Assembly (NCBI RefSeq): GCF_002733835.1
Contig: NZ_NVWY01000008.1
Coordinates: 1 to 58,406, forward strand
DNA from: Alcanivorax sp.
Lineage (GTDB): Bacteria; Pseudomonadota; Gammaproteobacteria; Pseudomonadales; Alcanivoracaceae
Direction: 5' to 3'
Length of the DNA: 58,406 nucleotides
A model generated the notes under the pieces. It had not been told where the DNA came from and did no database searches. It worked only from the letters and a program-made list of their open reading frames with translations. Below, one piece after another: positions 36,084 through 45,584 of this stretch (within the stretch, counting starts at the first letter, position 1; the number at the start of each line of letters is the position of its first letter). Both the position numbers and the translations under genes were made by a program.

Positions 36084-37112
36084 ATGCCCACGGTAACAGT
36101 TTGGGAAACGCCCAAGGCTGGCAGCCTGGCCAATCTGGTTCAAAAGCAGCGGCCATTGCCTCCCCTGTCTCTCGGGCATGTCCGGGTGCAGGTTCATGCG
36201 GTGGGGCTGAATTTTGCGGATATTTTCGCCCTTACCGGCCTTTACTCCGCAACCCCGGAAGGCGCCTTCATCCCCGGGCTGGAATTTGCCGGCACAGTCA
36301 TCGACACAGGCACAGATACCGACAATACCGACAGCGCCTTCCAGGTTGGCGACCGGGTGATGGGTGTCACCCGGTTCGGCGGTTACTGCTCCAGTGTTGA
36401 TAGCGAACCGGATTACCTGATCCCCCTACCCGACGACTGGAGCTTCGTTCAGGGCGCCGCCTTCCCGGCCCAGACCCTCACCGCCTGGTATGCCCTGACC
36501 ACCCTCGGCGCCATCCAGACAGGGCAACGTGTACTGATTCACAGCGCCGCCGGCGGAGTCGGCCTGCAGGCCATGAAACTGGCGACCCTGCTGGGTGCCA
36601 ACCCGGTTGGAACGGTAGGCAGCCCCGACAAAGCCGCGATGCTGCAGGAAATGGGTTTTGAAAATGTGCTGATACGCCAAGCGGATTTTTCCCGACAACT
36701 CACCGAAACCGGCCACCGTTTCGATCTGGTGCTCGACGCCATCGGCGGCACCGTCCAGCAAGCCAGCTTTGCCGCACTGAACCCCATGGGCCGGCTAGTG
36801 GTTTTCGGCGCTGCGGAATTCACCCCCACCGGCAACCGCCCCAACTATCTCAAAGCCGCCTGGCGCTACCTCCGCCGCCCCCGCTATGACGTTATGGATA
36901 TGATCAGCAGCAACCGGTCGGTGATGGCCTTCAATCTGATCTGGCTATGGGAGCAAAAAGCCAGCATGAAGGCCTTGCTCAGCGAACTACAGACCATTGC
37001 CCTGCCCCCACCCCATGTGGGCCATCGCTTTGCCTTCGATGATGCTCATGCGGCGCTGGCACTGCTACAGTCAGGTAAATCGGTGGGCAAGGTGGTGCTG
37101 GAAATTTTGTGA
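36084..37112 (+). CDS. Zinc-type MDR oxidoreductase, quinone-oxidoreductase-like
   Basis: This 342-aa medium-chain dehydrogenase/reductase resembles NADPH:quinone oxidoreductase/VAT-1-type enzymes. VQVHAVGLNFADIFALTGLY opens the catalytic domain. The Rossmann domain follows with VLIHSAAGGVGLQAMKLATLLGA (nucleotide-binding AAGGVG). Typical catalytic zinc cysteines and histidine are absent, as in the quinone-oxidoreductase branch. Substrate is unknown. It is a single gene on the plus strand. Confidence 0.88.
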   Translation: MPTVTVWETPKAGSLANLVQKQRPLPPLSLGHVRVQVHAVGLNFADIFALTGLYSATPEGAFIPGLEFAGTVIDTGTDTDNTDSAFQVGDRVMGVTRFGGYCSSVDSEPDYLIPLPDDWSFVQGAAFPAQTLTAWYALTTLGAIQTGQRVLIHSAAGGVGLQAMKLATLLGANPVGTVGSPDKAAMLQEMGFENVLIRQADFSRQLTETGHRFDLVLDAIGGTVQQASFAALNPMGRLVVFGAAEFTPTGNRPNYLKAAWRYLRRPRYDVMDMISSNRSVMAFNLIWLWEQKASMKALLSELQTIALPPPHVGHRFAFDDAHAALALLQSGKSVGKVVLEIL

Positions 37113-37287
37113 CACCAACAGCGCTGAATTTCTAACCTATTTAAACTGCCACAACGGTCACACCCCCTGACATTAACGTGATGGCCTACAGCACTGTCCG
37201 ATATATCGCACATTCCCGGCCCCGGCGATTCCTATACTCCTTGTGACACCGGTATCAAACCGGACCAAGACCACACAAGGGGGAACT

Positions 37288-39051
37288 ATGAAACTGACGT
37301 TAATGAGCCTTTTGCCTTGCATTCTGGCCCCTGCCGTTGCCACAGCCGGAGGTACCATTCACCTCAACAGCGAACCAGGGGATTATATTGGAGGCGGGAT
37401 TACGCAAACGCTCTCTGACAGTACCGGAACCATCAGCCTGGATTACACACAATCCCGGCTGACTCTGGGCTACGAAGACGCGAACACCGACCTGGACATG
37501 ATTTTTTCTTCACCGGACAACCAGGTACTGGAAGAAGAGCACTATTTGAATGCACAACGAAATGCCTTTAAAGGTGCCTTGCGAGCAGGCCTTTCCGTTT
37601 CCATGGATCACCGCGGTTGCAACACCATTGACGGTGACTTCTTCATTCATGAACTGGATCTCGCGGCAGCGAATCCGGTCATAGCACTGGACTTCGTACA
37701 GTACTGCGGCAATAACGATGCCCCGCTAAACGGCAGCATCCGCATCAACTCCACTCTGCCAGAAAATTTACCGCATCCGGTTGCGGTTATTGAACGCCCC
37801 ATGCGCCAGCTAATTGACGACACCTCTGTAACCCTGTCTGCCGAAAAGTCGTATTCCGATAGCGGTGTTATTGCCGGCTACCAGTGGGAGCAATTGAATG
37901 GCCCCGCAATTACGTTGACGAACACGAACAGCGCAACACCGTCTTTTACCGTTCCTTCCCTGCCTCTGGATGGCGAAGAGCTCACGCTAAAACTCACCGT
38001 CACTGACAGCCTTGGGCAAAACAATTCCCAAACACTAACGCTGCCACTGGTGAGTAAAAGTGCGCCATTAACCTATATGCAGATAAACAGCCCTGAAGGT
38101 GACTATATCGGGCAAGGCAAGCAGCTGTACTTCGACGATGCTTTCAGTACCTTCAACCCCAGCATTAACTATGACAATGGCGTGTCCGTACACATTGATG
38201 ATGGCGATAACTGGCGGGCGGATTTTGCCGCGCCCTACAATGCGGCGTTACAACCCGGCAACTATCAGGCTGAGCGCTTCCCCTTTCAGAGCGATGGCCT
38301 TGGTGGACTCAGCATTTCCGGCGACGGCCGAGGGTGCGACACGCTTTCCGGTGGCTTTACCGTTCACTCCATTGAACAACAGGAAGACCAGGTCGACAGC
38401 TTCATGGCCAGTTTTTCCCAGCACTGTGGAGGCACTCAGAACCCTGCCCTGCTGGGAACCATTGCGCTTAATGCTCGCCACCCCAGCGTACCAACAGCTA
38501 ATGCTGGCCCTGGATTCTCAACAGGCCAGAACCAGACATTCACCCTGCACGGGCAATTCTCTTCCGACGACAGCAACATCACAGAATATCAATGGACACT
38601 GGATCAACCTGATATTGATATTACCGGCGCAGACCAGGCCGTGGCACAGTTCGAAACGCCCAACCTTGATGCCAATGACGATGACATCATCATAACGGCG
38701 ACGCTTACCGTGACAGATGACGAAGGGTTCAAAGACCAGGACTCGACCACGATCACCGTCTCCTACCAAAACAGTGCCCCCCAGGCCAATAACGACAATC
38801 TGTCTATCGGCTATTGGGGCTGGCAGTACCTGAACCCACTGGAAAACGATACCGATGCGCAAAACAACATCGACCCCGCTTCTCTTGAGATTACACAAGG
38901 TCCGAATCGGGGCTACGCAGAGAACCTTGGAGATGGCCAGCTACGCTATTTTCCCTTCTTCTTTGGCAATAAAACTGACTCGATTACCTATCGGGTGAAG
39001 GATCAGGCGGGCGCCTGGTCCAACACGGCCATCATCACGCTTAGCCACTAA
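37288..39051 (+). CDS. Secreted protein with a duplicated module, PKD-like and Ig-like domains
   Basis: This 587-aa protein has a Sec signal peptide (to about residue 20). Two copies of an unnamed module alternate with two PKD-like domains: copy A about 20-165 (EPGDYIGGG, DHRGCNTIDGDF, QYCG) and copy B about 265-400 (PEGDYIGQG, DGRGCDTLSGGF, QHCG). Each copy has the paired cysteines. The PKD-like stretches contain GYQWEQLNGP and EYQWTLDQPD. A final Ig/cadherin-like unit contains ENDTDAQNNIDPASLEI and ITYRVKDQAGAWSNTA. It probably binds a polymer or host surface outside the cell. AAGGGGG precedes ATG 37288. Confidence 0.8.
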   Translation: MKLTLMSLLPCILAPAVATAGGTIHLNSEPGDYIGGGITQTLSDSTGTISLDYTQSRLTLGYEDANTDLDMIFSSPDNQVLEEEHYLNAQRNAFKGALRAGLSVSMDHRGCNTIDGDFFIHELDLAAANPVIALDFVQYCGNNDAPLNGSIRINSTLPENLPHPVAVIERPMRQLIDDTSVTLSAEKSYSDSGVIAGYQWEQLNGPAITLTNTNSATPSFTVPSLPLDGEELTLKLTVTDSLGQNNSQTLTLPLVSKSAPLTYMQINSPEGDYIGQGKQLYFDDAFSTFNPSINYDNGVSVHIDDGDNWRADFAAPYNAALQPGNYQAERFPFQSDGLGGLSISGDGRGCDTLSGGFTVHSIEQQEDQVDSFMASFSQHCGGTQNPALLGTIALNARHPSVPTANAGPGFSTGQNQTFTLHGQFSSDDSNITEYQWTLDQPDIDITGADQAVAQFETPNLDANDDDIIITATLTVTDDEGFKDQDSTTITVSYQNSAPQANNDNLSIGYWGWQYLNPLENDTDAQNNIDPASLEITQGPNRGYAENLGDGQLRYFPFFFGNKTDSITYRVKDQAGAWSNTAIITLSH

Positions 39052-39090
39052 GACACACGGCGGGACCCTGCCCCGCCATCTTGCTCGCTT

Positions 39091-39411
39091 TCAACAGCTG
39101 CGAAGAAACCCCTTCAGATCTTTCTCACTCTCCGGCCGGACAATACGCCCGGTTTCTTCACCGTCCCTGATCAGAATCAACGTCGGCCAGAGCTTCACCC
39201 GGAAACTACGCCCCAAGGGCCTTCCCGGCCCATCCGCTATTTTTATATGCTCAAGATCGCAGTGCTCCGCAAGCGCCGCTTCGATATCCGGCTGGGCCGC
39301 AATGCAGTAACCACACCAATTGGCGCCGAATTCAAGCAGTCTCAACCCGTCACCCTGATCCAGCTGCTCGCGGGTAATGCTCTCATCTTCGTACTCACGC
39401 ACATACGCCAT
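39091..39411 (-). CDS. Thioredoxin-family protein
   Basis: This 106-aa protein has a thioredoxin fold with active site WCGYC in FGANWCGYCIAAQPDIEAAL and the cis-Pro loop VKLWPTLILIRDGEE. There is no signal peptide, so it is cytoplasmic. The ATG at 39411 was chosen because GGAG lies six bases before it; a TTG five codons upstream is alternative. The WCGYC active site differs from WCGPC, so redox potential or partner may be altered. Confidence 0.85.
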   Translation of the reverse strand: MAYVREYEDESITREQLDQGDGLRLLEFGANWCGYCIAAQPDIEAALAEHCDLEHIKIADGPGRPLGRSFRVKLWPTLILIRDGEETGRIVRPESEKDLKGFLRSC

Positions 39412-39534
39412 CACCGTCTCCAACAAACTCGCCCGCTACCGGCAGACATACCGGCAAGTCTTATGCTTAGATGTTCCCATCTGTAGAGAACCCACTGTAA
39501 TGATTCCCCTGTGGCAGACAACCAAGGTGACCTT

Positions 39535-40323
39535 GTGAGCGAACCGGTTTTAACAGAACAACGAGACGGCCTTTATATCATCACCCTGAATCGCCCGGAA
39601 AAACGCAACGCCGTCGACCGGCCCACCGCCGATGCGCTGCGTGCCGCCTTCGACCACTTTGAGCAGGATCCGACTCTGCATGTAGCCATCCTCCATGGCG
39701 CTGGCGATAATTTCTGTGCCGGTGCCGACCTGTCTGCCATGGGCGACCCGGCACTGCGAAATGAGGTGGAAGCCACGGGGACAGGCCCCGGCCCAATGGG
39801 GCCGTCGCGCATGCTGTTAAGCAAACCGGTAATCGCCGCCGTATCCGGCTACGCGGTCGCAGGAGGACTGGAACTGGCCCTGTTCTGCGATCTGCGCGTG
39901 ATGGAGGACACCGCCACCTTCGGCGTGTTCTGCCGGCGCTGGGGCGTGCCTTTGATTGATGGCGGCACCGTCCGCCTGCCCCGCCTGATCGGCCATAGCC
40001 GCGCCATGGACATGATTCTCACCGGTCGTCCGGTTAATGCGGAAGAAGCCCTGCAGATTGGCCTCGCCAATCGGGTAGCCCCGGAAGGCAAAGCACTGGA
40101 CGAAGCCATCACCCTGGCCCGCCAGATCGCCGCCTTCCCACAACGCTGCCTGCGCGCAGACCGGCTATCCGCCTACCAACAATGGGACAAGGACCAGGAA
40201 ACCGCCCTGCGCGACGAAGGCGCCGGGGGATTCCCGGTAGTATTCGAAGAAGCCCTGGCCGGCGCAGAACGCTTCGCAAGAGGCGCAGGCCGCCATGGGA
40301 GCTTTGAAAAAGATGACACGTAA
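39535..40323 (+). CDS. Enoyl-CoA hydratase/isomerase (crotonase) family protein
   Basis: This 262-aa protein has the crotonase fold: ITLNRPEKRNAV, the oxyanion-hole segment FCAGADLSAM, and VSGYAVAGGLELALFCDLR. The typical catalytic Glu pair is not obvious after EDTATFGVFCRRWGV, so the reaction may differ from hydration. The GTG at 39535 was chosen because it begins the SEPVLTEQ core and AAGGTGA lies upstream; a GTG eight codons earlier is possible. It resembles PaaF-type enzymes only in outline. Confidence 0.85.
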   Translation: MSEPVLTEQRDGLYIITLNRPEKRNAVDRPTADALRAAFDHFEQDPTLHVAILHGAGDNFCAGADLSAMGDPALRNEVEATGTGPGPMGPSRMLLSKPVIAAVSGYAVAGGLELALFCDLRVMEDTATFGVFCRRWGVPLIDGGTVRLPRLIGHSRAMDMILTGRPVNAEEALQIGLANRVAPEGKALDEAITLARQIAAFPQRCLRADRLSAYQQWDKDQETALRDEGAGGFPVVFEEALAGAERFARGAGRHGSFEKDDT

Positions 40324-40338
40324 AGCGTCTTAAAGCAG

Positions 40339-40445
40339 GTCGGATTTACCCAAGGGCACAGAGAGGCCGAAGGCCGTAATCCGACGCCCAACAACGCAGC
40401 CAGAAAGAAGACAGATTGTCGGCTTACGGCTACGCCTAAGTCGAC
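40339..40445. repeat. Palindromic repeats after the crotonase gene
   Basis: GTCGGATTTA (40339) and GTAATCCGAC (40376-40385) are an imperfect inverted pair. GTCGGCTTACGGCTACGCC.. to GTCGAC (40418-40445) is a second 28-bp near-perfect palindrome of the type common in intergenic REP elements. They lie between convergent crotonase and degP. Confidence 0.6.
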
Positions 40446-40474
40446 CTACGAAAACTTACTATAAGGGCCGCCCA

Positions 40475-40505
40475 CAAAAAAGCCGACTATTAATGCCGGC
40501 TTTCT
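40475..40505 (-). terminator. Terminator of the DegP/MucD gene
   Basis: On the minus strand AGCCG and CGGCT pair across an 11-base loop, followed by TTTTTT. It lies 25 bp after the protease stop codon. Confidence 0.7.
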
Positions 40506-40529
40506 TGCTACAGCTTGAGGGTTAGTCGA

Positions 40530-41933
40530 TTAACGCACCACCACAAAGAACACGCCGCCGTTGCGGTTAACCCGCAACAACAGGGCCGCTTCTTTATCGC
40601 CCACGGCCTTGCGTAACTCGTCCATGGTTTCCACGTCCTGGCGGTTCACGTTGATGATCACGTCACCGTTGCGCAGCCCGGCTCGCCAGGCCGGGGAGCC
40701 TCGCTCTACTTCGTCGACCAGCACACCGGCGTCGGCATGTTGCAGCTCGCCCTTGCGCAGGTCGCGCAGGTTGGCGCCTTCCAGGAATTTGGAAACAGCT
40801 TCACCACCAGCGGTTTCCCGTGATGATTCACTGATCACGGCGGTGACATCTTTTTTCTTGCTGTCACGCAGGATGCTCAGGGTCACTTTTTCGCCCACCG
40901 GCGCCATGCCCACCTTGTTACGCAGGTCCGCCGCACGGTTTACTGGGCGGCCGTCCACGGCGGTGACCACATCACCGCTTTTCAGGCCGGCTTTCTCTGC
41001 CGCACTGTCTTCTACAACCTGGGTGATCACCACGCCGCGCTGGCGCTCAACACCAAAGGCTTCCGCCAGTTCTGCGGTCAGGTCCTGGATGGTGACGCCG
41101 AGCATGCCGCGGCGCACTTCACCGTGTTCGATCAGCTGCTGCATCACGTTCTCGGCCATCTCGGTGGGGATGGCAAAACCGATACCCACATTGCCACCGG
41201 CCGGCGCCAGAATCGCCGTATTGATACCCACCAGCTCACCACGCAGGTTGACCAGTGCACCACCGGAGTTGCCCGGATTAATGGACGCATCGGTCTGGAT
41301 AAAGCTTTCATAGCCTTCAATGCCCAGCCCTGTGCGACCCAGCGCGGAAACGATGCCGCTGGTCACGGTCTGGCCAAGCCCGAAAGGGTTACCAATGGCG
41401 ACCACGAAATCACCGACCCGCAGGCCAGTGGAATCGGCGATGGCAATTTGGGTAAGGCGTTCCGCGTCTTCCAGTTTCAGGACGGCCAGATCCACTTCCT
41501 CATCCACACCCACCAGTTCCGCCGACAGTTCACGGCCATCGGTGAGCGTGACTTCGATATTATCGGCGTTCTTGACCACGTGGGCGTTGGTCAGCACATA
41601 GCCTTCCGCAGCATCCACAATCACCCCGGAGCCAGCGCTGGCAGCGCGGCGCTCGGAGGGCCGCTGGCGTTCCGGCATATTGAAGAAGCGACGGAAGAAA
41701 GGGTCATCCATTAACGGGTTACGCGCCGCCCGCACCCGGGTTTCAATGGCAATATTCACCACCGCCGGCGAGGTTTTTTCCAGCATGGGCGCCAGCGAGG
41801 GCAGCGCGTCCCCTTCGGCCGTGACAGCAGGCAAAGCCGCCTGAACCGGGGAAAAGGCAACACATAACAGCGTCAGCACCCAGACGACGGGAAGGATTGG
41901 TTTTTTTTGCGTAGACAACGTTTTTTCAAACAA
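40530..41933 (-). CDS. Periplasmic Do-family serine protease (MucD/DegP-like)
   Basis: This protein of about 467 aa has a signal peptide (ending SPVQAALPAV) and a trypsin-like protease domain. The triad is His129, Asp159 and Ser234 when numbered from the longer start (LTNAHVV, VDLAVLKL, PGNSGGALV). Two PDZ domains follow. It degrades or refolds damaged envelope proteins. The TTG at 41933 is favoured because AGGAGG lies eight bases before it; an ATG 11 codons upstream lacks a site. MucD is the nearest known relative. Confidence 0.9.
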   Translation of the reverse strand: MFEKTLSTQKKPILPVVWVLTLLCVAFSPVQAALPAVTAEGDALPSLAPMLEKTSPAVVNIAIETRVRAARNPLMDDPFFRRFFNMPERQRPSERRAASAGSGVIVDAAEGYVLTNAHVVKNADNIEVTLTDGRELSAELVGVDEEVDLAVLKLEDAERLTQIAIADSTGLRVGDFVVAIGNPFGLGQTVTSGIVSALGRTGLGIEGYESFIQTDASINPGNSGGALVNLRGELVGINTAILAPAGGNVGIGFAIPTEMAENVMQQLIEHGEVRRGMLGVTIQDLTAELAEAFGVERQRGVVITQVVEDSAAEKAGLKSGDVVTAVDGRPVNRAADLRNKVGMAPVGEKVTLSILRDSKKKDVTAVISESSRETAGGEAVSKFLEGANLRDLRKGELQHADAGVLVDEVERGSPAWRAGLRNGDVIINVNRQDVETMDELRKAVGDKEAALLLRVNRNGGVFFVVVR

Positions 41934-42085
41934 CGGTTGTTCCTCCTGTTTCAAGGAAAGCATCATCGATAAAAGGGATGATGGGCTAAAAGTCCAGTAC
42001 CGGATGCCACCCAGAAATGCCCGACCCGCAATCGCTGGTACCGGGGATTAGGCGTCACCCACTTTTTTCTGACCAGCGCAAGCGT

Positions 42086-42757
42086 CTACGGTTCCGAAGC
42101 AAACAGACGAACGCCGTTGTACTCCCGCGATTCCCCCAGATCCGGCCAGGTACAGGACTGCCACTCCCCCAGCAGCCGGTAGCCCGGCGGGTTCAGGTCC
42201 GGCACCCGGGAATCCGCCAGCAGCACCGCACCGGCAGCCTGAAAGCGAGCCAGTAACGGCAGGTTATCGCGGTCATAGAGAATATCTGCGGCTGTCACCA
42301 GGTCCGCCTCTGCCAGGGAGGAGTCCAGATCATTGCTCAGCACCACCTCGACGCCGTTCTCCCGGGCGTTCATGGCCGTGGCCGTGAGCGCATCCTCGTC
42401 CAGATCACAGGCGATGACCTTGCGTGCCCCGGCCATGGCAGCGGCAATGGCGACCACCCCCGAACCCGGGCCCACATCCACCACACAACGGCCGGCCACC
42501 TGCTCGGGATTATCCAGCAGATACTGCGCCAGCACCTGCCCGGAAGCCCAGCAGAACGACCAGTACGGCGGCTCTTCCATGATTGCATTGACCATTTCCG
42601 GGTCCAGCGCCTGCTCCGGGAACAGCTCATCCAGTAGCCACAGGCGCAGGGCGGGCGTTTGTGGCAATGCCTGGCACGACAGGGACACCGCCGGTAATAC
42701 GCGGTGGAGCCGTTCGTGCAAGGCGTTGAGGCCTACTTTTTCCTGTTCTGTTGTCAT
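42086..42757 (-). CDS. Class I SAM-dependent methyltransferase
   Basis: This 223-aa protein has a class I SAM domain: CVVDVGPGSGVVAIAAAMAGA (motif I) and VIACDLDEDALTATAMNARENGV (motif II). The ADLVTAADILYDRDNLPLL segment resembles EtfB-lysine/L11-type methyltransferases. PPYWSFCWASGQVLAQYLL upstream fits that group. The substrate is not identified. It is convergent with the protease gene and divergent from the next gene. Confidence 0.8.
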   Translation of the reverse strand: MTTEQEKVGLNALHERLHRVLPAVSLSCQALPQTPALRLWLLDELFPEQALDPEMVNAIMEEPPYWSFCWASGQVLAQYLLDNPEQVAGRCVVDVGPGSGVVAIAAAMAGARKVIACDLDEDALTATAMNARENGVEVVLSNDLDSSLAEADLVTAADILYDRDNLPLLARFQAAGAVLLADSRVPDLNPPGYRLLGEWQSCTWPDLGESREYNGVRLFASEP

Positions 42758-42806
42758 ACTCTAGGGCCTACTTTTCCTATCCGAAATCGTCGAAGAGAAT
42801 AACAAA

Positions 42807-44771
42807 ATGACCGGCAGACAGGGATGGATTGGCGTTATCGCGCTACTGCTCAGTGTGACCAGCCCCCTCAAGGCACGGGAAATCTGGACAGACGGCGTAC
42901 CCGACGCCTATTTCAAACATTTCGTGGAGTTCTACAAGGCCGACCCCAGTGCCATGGGCCGCTGGGCCACCGGGTTGACTCGCATCTCCACCGCACAGCT
43001 GGATTACACCCTTAAAGCACTGGATACCACCCAGTTCACCTACCTGTACCCCATGGAAATCAAGGGCTACGACCTGCTCCGCCACAACGGCATCCCCACC
43101 GAGGAACTGTCGTTAATGGCCGTGCGGGCCGGCAAGCTGATTCCCGTGCCCTACCAGATCGACGAGTTCGACAAGACCGGCCTGATCTGGATTGAGGGTG
43201 AAAACGACAGCAAGGCGGAAGGCGAGCCCGGCATTTTTGACGATTTCGATGAACTGGTTTTCATGTTCCGCGATGGCGGCTGGGACCGCTTCGATCCGGC
43301 GCAACACACCCTGGCCGAAGGGCAAATGCTGGAAGAAATCCGTCTCGACTCGCCGCGTAACAAGCCCCGCTATCTGTATCTGGTGCGTAATAACAGCGAA
43401 CGTTCACGGGCGGATTATGTGGAGGTGAATCTGGACGAAGGCTGGATCCAGACCACCCTGATGCGCATGGAGTATGAACCCAGGGATTTCACCCAGATCC
43501 AGTCCATGGCACCGCGCCTGGGACCCCACAAAGACGAAAATGTCTTTGATAATGTGTATGTGAATATCAGCACCGGCATCCTCAACCAGAACCTGCGCGT
43601 GGACCTGGATACCCGCAAGAACATCAAAGCCACCCCCCTGGCCGTGCGTGACGGCGCCGTGCGCGCCTCCATGCTGGTCAAGGCGCGGGTCTGGTATGCC
43701 TACCTGCCCACCTTTTTCAGCCAGAAATTCCAGGTGGATTTCTACGAACAGTCGGTGACTATTCCCTCCCGGTTCGCCATCGGCAGCATGAAGGTATTGA
43801 AGTTTTTCCTGATGTTCCTGCGTGAGCCGCGCATTCACTTTGCCATTGATTTCCAGAACCTGGATGGCGCCCGGCTGACCTTTGATTCCGTCTACGACGA
43901 CAAACAGTACGGGATCGTGGACGGCACCATGAGCGACTTCGAAACCCGCATGAATGCCACCCGCCTGCCCGGCGACTGGCTACACCTGGATTCCAATCAG
44001 GGCTGGGAAATGTTCTTCAGCAACCACATGCCGGTGGTGCCCAACGGCCTGTTCGATGCCTTCCTGGATGGCGTGACCATGAACATGTTCTACGAGGATG
44101 ATGCCAACAGCACCACCAAGTACGAGCGCGATCCCGGTGCCACCCCGCGGCTGGGTTTCCAGAGCGAAGGCATTCCCGATACGGTGATTGATCTGATGGG
44201 CGCGATCCCCAAGCTCGACTTCCAGAACATGGACAGCCTGGGCGAAGCCATTGTGGCCCTGGCCGCCGCCGAACAGGACGGCGCATTCGAGAAATACGAT
44301 GAAGTGGTCAACAAGAAGCTGGCTGAGCTGAAAGCCGATGGTCGCATAGGCACCGTGGATGAGTTGGCCGATGCCTTTATTGCGGATCTGGACCGGATGA
44401 ATTTCTCCGGCATCCCCCGCGACACCTTCAACCAGATCGTTCACCAGGCCATTGTCGACACCACCCCGGCGGTGGACCAGATTCATCATGGCCAGGTGTT
44501 GGCCAGAATGATCACCCTGGCCAACGATCAGGATATCGATATCCGCCGCCTGCGCTACGCCACCATGGACAACACCCTGTGGTTCCCGGCCTGGGTAGGC
44601 GAAGGTGGGGCCAGCGACTTTCAGTGGCAGGTCAGCCACGCCCCGACAGCGACGCCGCTGGGGCCAGTTGCCGTGCCAGCCAGCAAGCCTGCGCCTTCCC
44701 CCGAGGCGGCACCTGCAGCGGCCGCCCCCGCTGCTACGTCTCCGTCTGGGTCTTCTGCAACAGCGCCGTAA
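42807..44771 (+). CDS. Unrecognised 654-aa exported protein
   Basis: No named family is recognised. A signal peptide (to about residue 23, ending SPLKAREIW) is followed by a soluble, Trp/Tyr-rich body. An acidic low-complexity Ala/Pro/Ser tail (about 610-654, ATSPSGSSATAP) lies at the end. The body has acidic turns (DELVFMFRDGGWDRFD) and a beta-rich middle (VWYAYLPTFFSQKFQVDFYEQ). The last 38 bp overlap the 3' end of convergent trmH, which is tight packing. It may be an envelope protein. Confidence 0.75.
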   Translation: MTGRQGWIGVIALLLSVTSPLKAREIWTDGVPDAYFKHFVEFYKADPSAMGRWATGLTRISTAQLDYTLKALDTTQFTYLYPMEIKGYDLLRHNGIPTEELSLMAVRAGKLIPVPYQIDEFDKTGLIWIEGENDSKAEGEPGIFDDFDELVFMFRDGGWDRFDPAQHTLAEGQMLEEIRLDSPRNKPRYLYLVRNNSERSRADYVEVNLDEGWIQTTLMRMEYEPRDFTQIQSMAPRLGPHKDENVFDNVYVNISTGILNQNLRVDLDTRKNIKATPLAVRDGAVRASMLVKARVWYAYLPTFFSQKFQVDFYEQSVTIPSRFAIGSMKVLKFFLMFLREPRIHFAIDFQNLDGARLTFDSVYDDKQYGIVDGTMSDFETRMNATRLPGDWLHLDSNQGWEMFFSNHMPVVPNGLFDAFLDGVTMNMFYEDDANSTTKYERDPGATPRLGFQSEGIPDTVIDLMGAIPKLDFQNMDSLGEAIVALAAAEQDGAFEKYDEVVNKKLAELKADGRIGTVDELADAFIADLDRMNFSGIPRDTFNQIVHQAIVDTTPAVDQIHHGQVLARMITLANDQDIDIRRLRYATMDNTLWFPAWVGEGGASDFQWQVSHAPTATPLGPVAVPASKPAPSPEAAPAAAAPAATSPSGSSATAP

Positions 44772-45426
44772 GCTCGGCGCTGTCTTTCACCTGCCCGTCT
44801 TCATCCAGCTCCGGATACGGCACCCCGTGGGCATCGCATAAACGGGCAATACGGGCATAGCCCCACCGGAAAAGCAGCTCGTGGTAGCGAGCGGCGTCCA
44901 CACGTGGCTGATCATAAAACCCTTTCGCCCGGCGCTGCTCACAGGCTTCGGAAAGAATAATCGCCGCCGCCACACTCACATTGAATGACTCCACCATGCC
45001 CATCATGGGAATGGTCACATTCTGATCCACCACGCTGGCCACCTCGTCGCTGACGCCGAATTTTTCGGTCCCCAACAACAGCGCCGTTGGCCGGGTGTAA
45101 TCCACTTCCCGATAGGGAATCGCATCATCGGACAAATGTGCCGCCAGCACCTGCACCCCCTGGCCCTGCAATTCACGGATCACGTCGGTGCTTTCATCGC
45201 GCTTATGCACCTGCACCCACCGCTGCGAGCCCATGGCCGTGCCCGCCGCCATGCGAGCCCGGTTCTTGGGCAACACCGCATGCACATCAAGAATCCCCAC
45301 CGCGTCACAAGTACGCACTATGGCAGCGATATTATGGGGTTTGTGCACGCCGTCCATGATGACAGTCAGGTCAGGCTGGCGGCGGTCCAGGGTGTCGCAA
45401 ATGCGGCGGTAACGTTCCGGGGTCAT
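44734..45426 (-). CDS. trmH: tRNA (guanosine-18-2'-O)-methyltransferase TrmH
   Basis: This 230-aa SPOUT enzyme methylates G18 in the D-loop of tRNAs. Motifs: MDGVHKPHNIAAIVRTCDA at the start, LLLGTEKFGVSDEV (motif 2) and IPMMGMVESFNVSVAAAIIL (motif 3, SAM-knot region). Its length matches E. coli TrmH. GAGG lies eight bases before the ATG. The 3' end overlaps the convergent exported-protein gene by 38 bp. Confidence 0.93.
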   Translation of the reverse strand: MTPERYRRICDTLDRRQPDLTVIMDGVHKPHNIAAIVRTCDAVGILDVHAVLPKNRARMAAGTAMGSQRWVQVHKRDESTDVIRELQGQGVQVLAAHLSDDAIPYREVDYTRPTALLLGTEKFGVSDEVASVVDQNVTIPMMGMVESFNVSVAAAIILSEACEQRRAKGFYDQPRVDAARYHELLFRWGYARIARLCDAHGVPYPELDEDGQVKDSAELTALLQKTQTET

Positions 45427-45584
45427 GGGTTTTCCTCGTGGCTGGCCGCGGATTGTATAGGCCCGGCCATGGCTGACACAATTCGCCCGCCTTGCCGATG
45501 GCTACAGTCAACAGCGCCACTGCCACTGCCCTGTTGAATCCGCTAGGCTTATGAGCTTGTTAAAACCACTGCCCTGGAGGCTCC

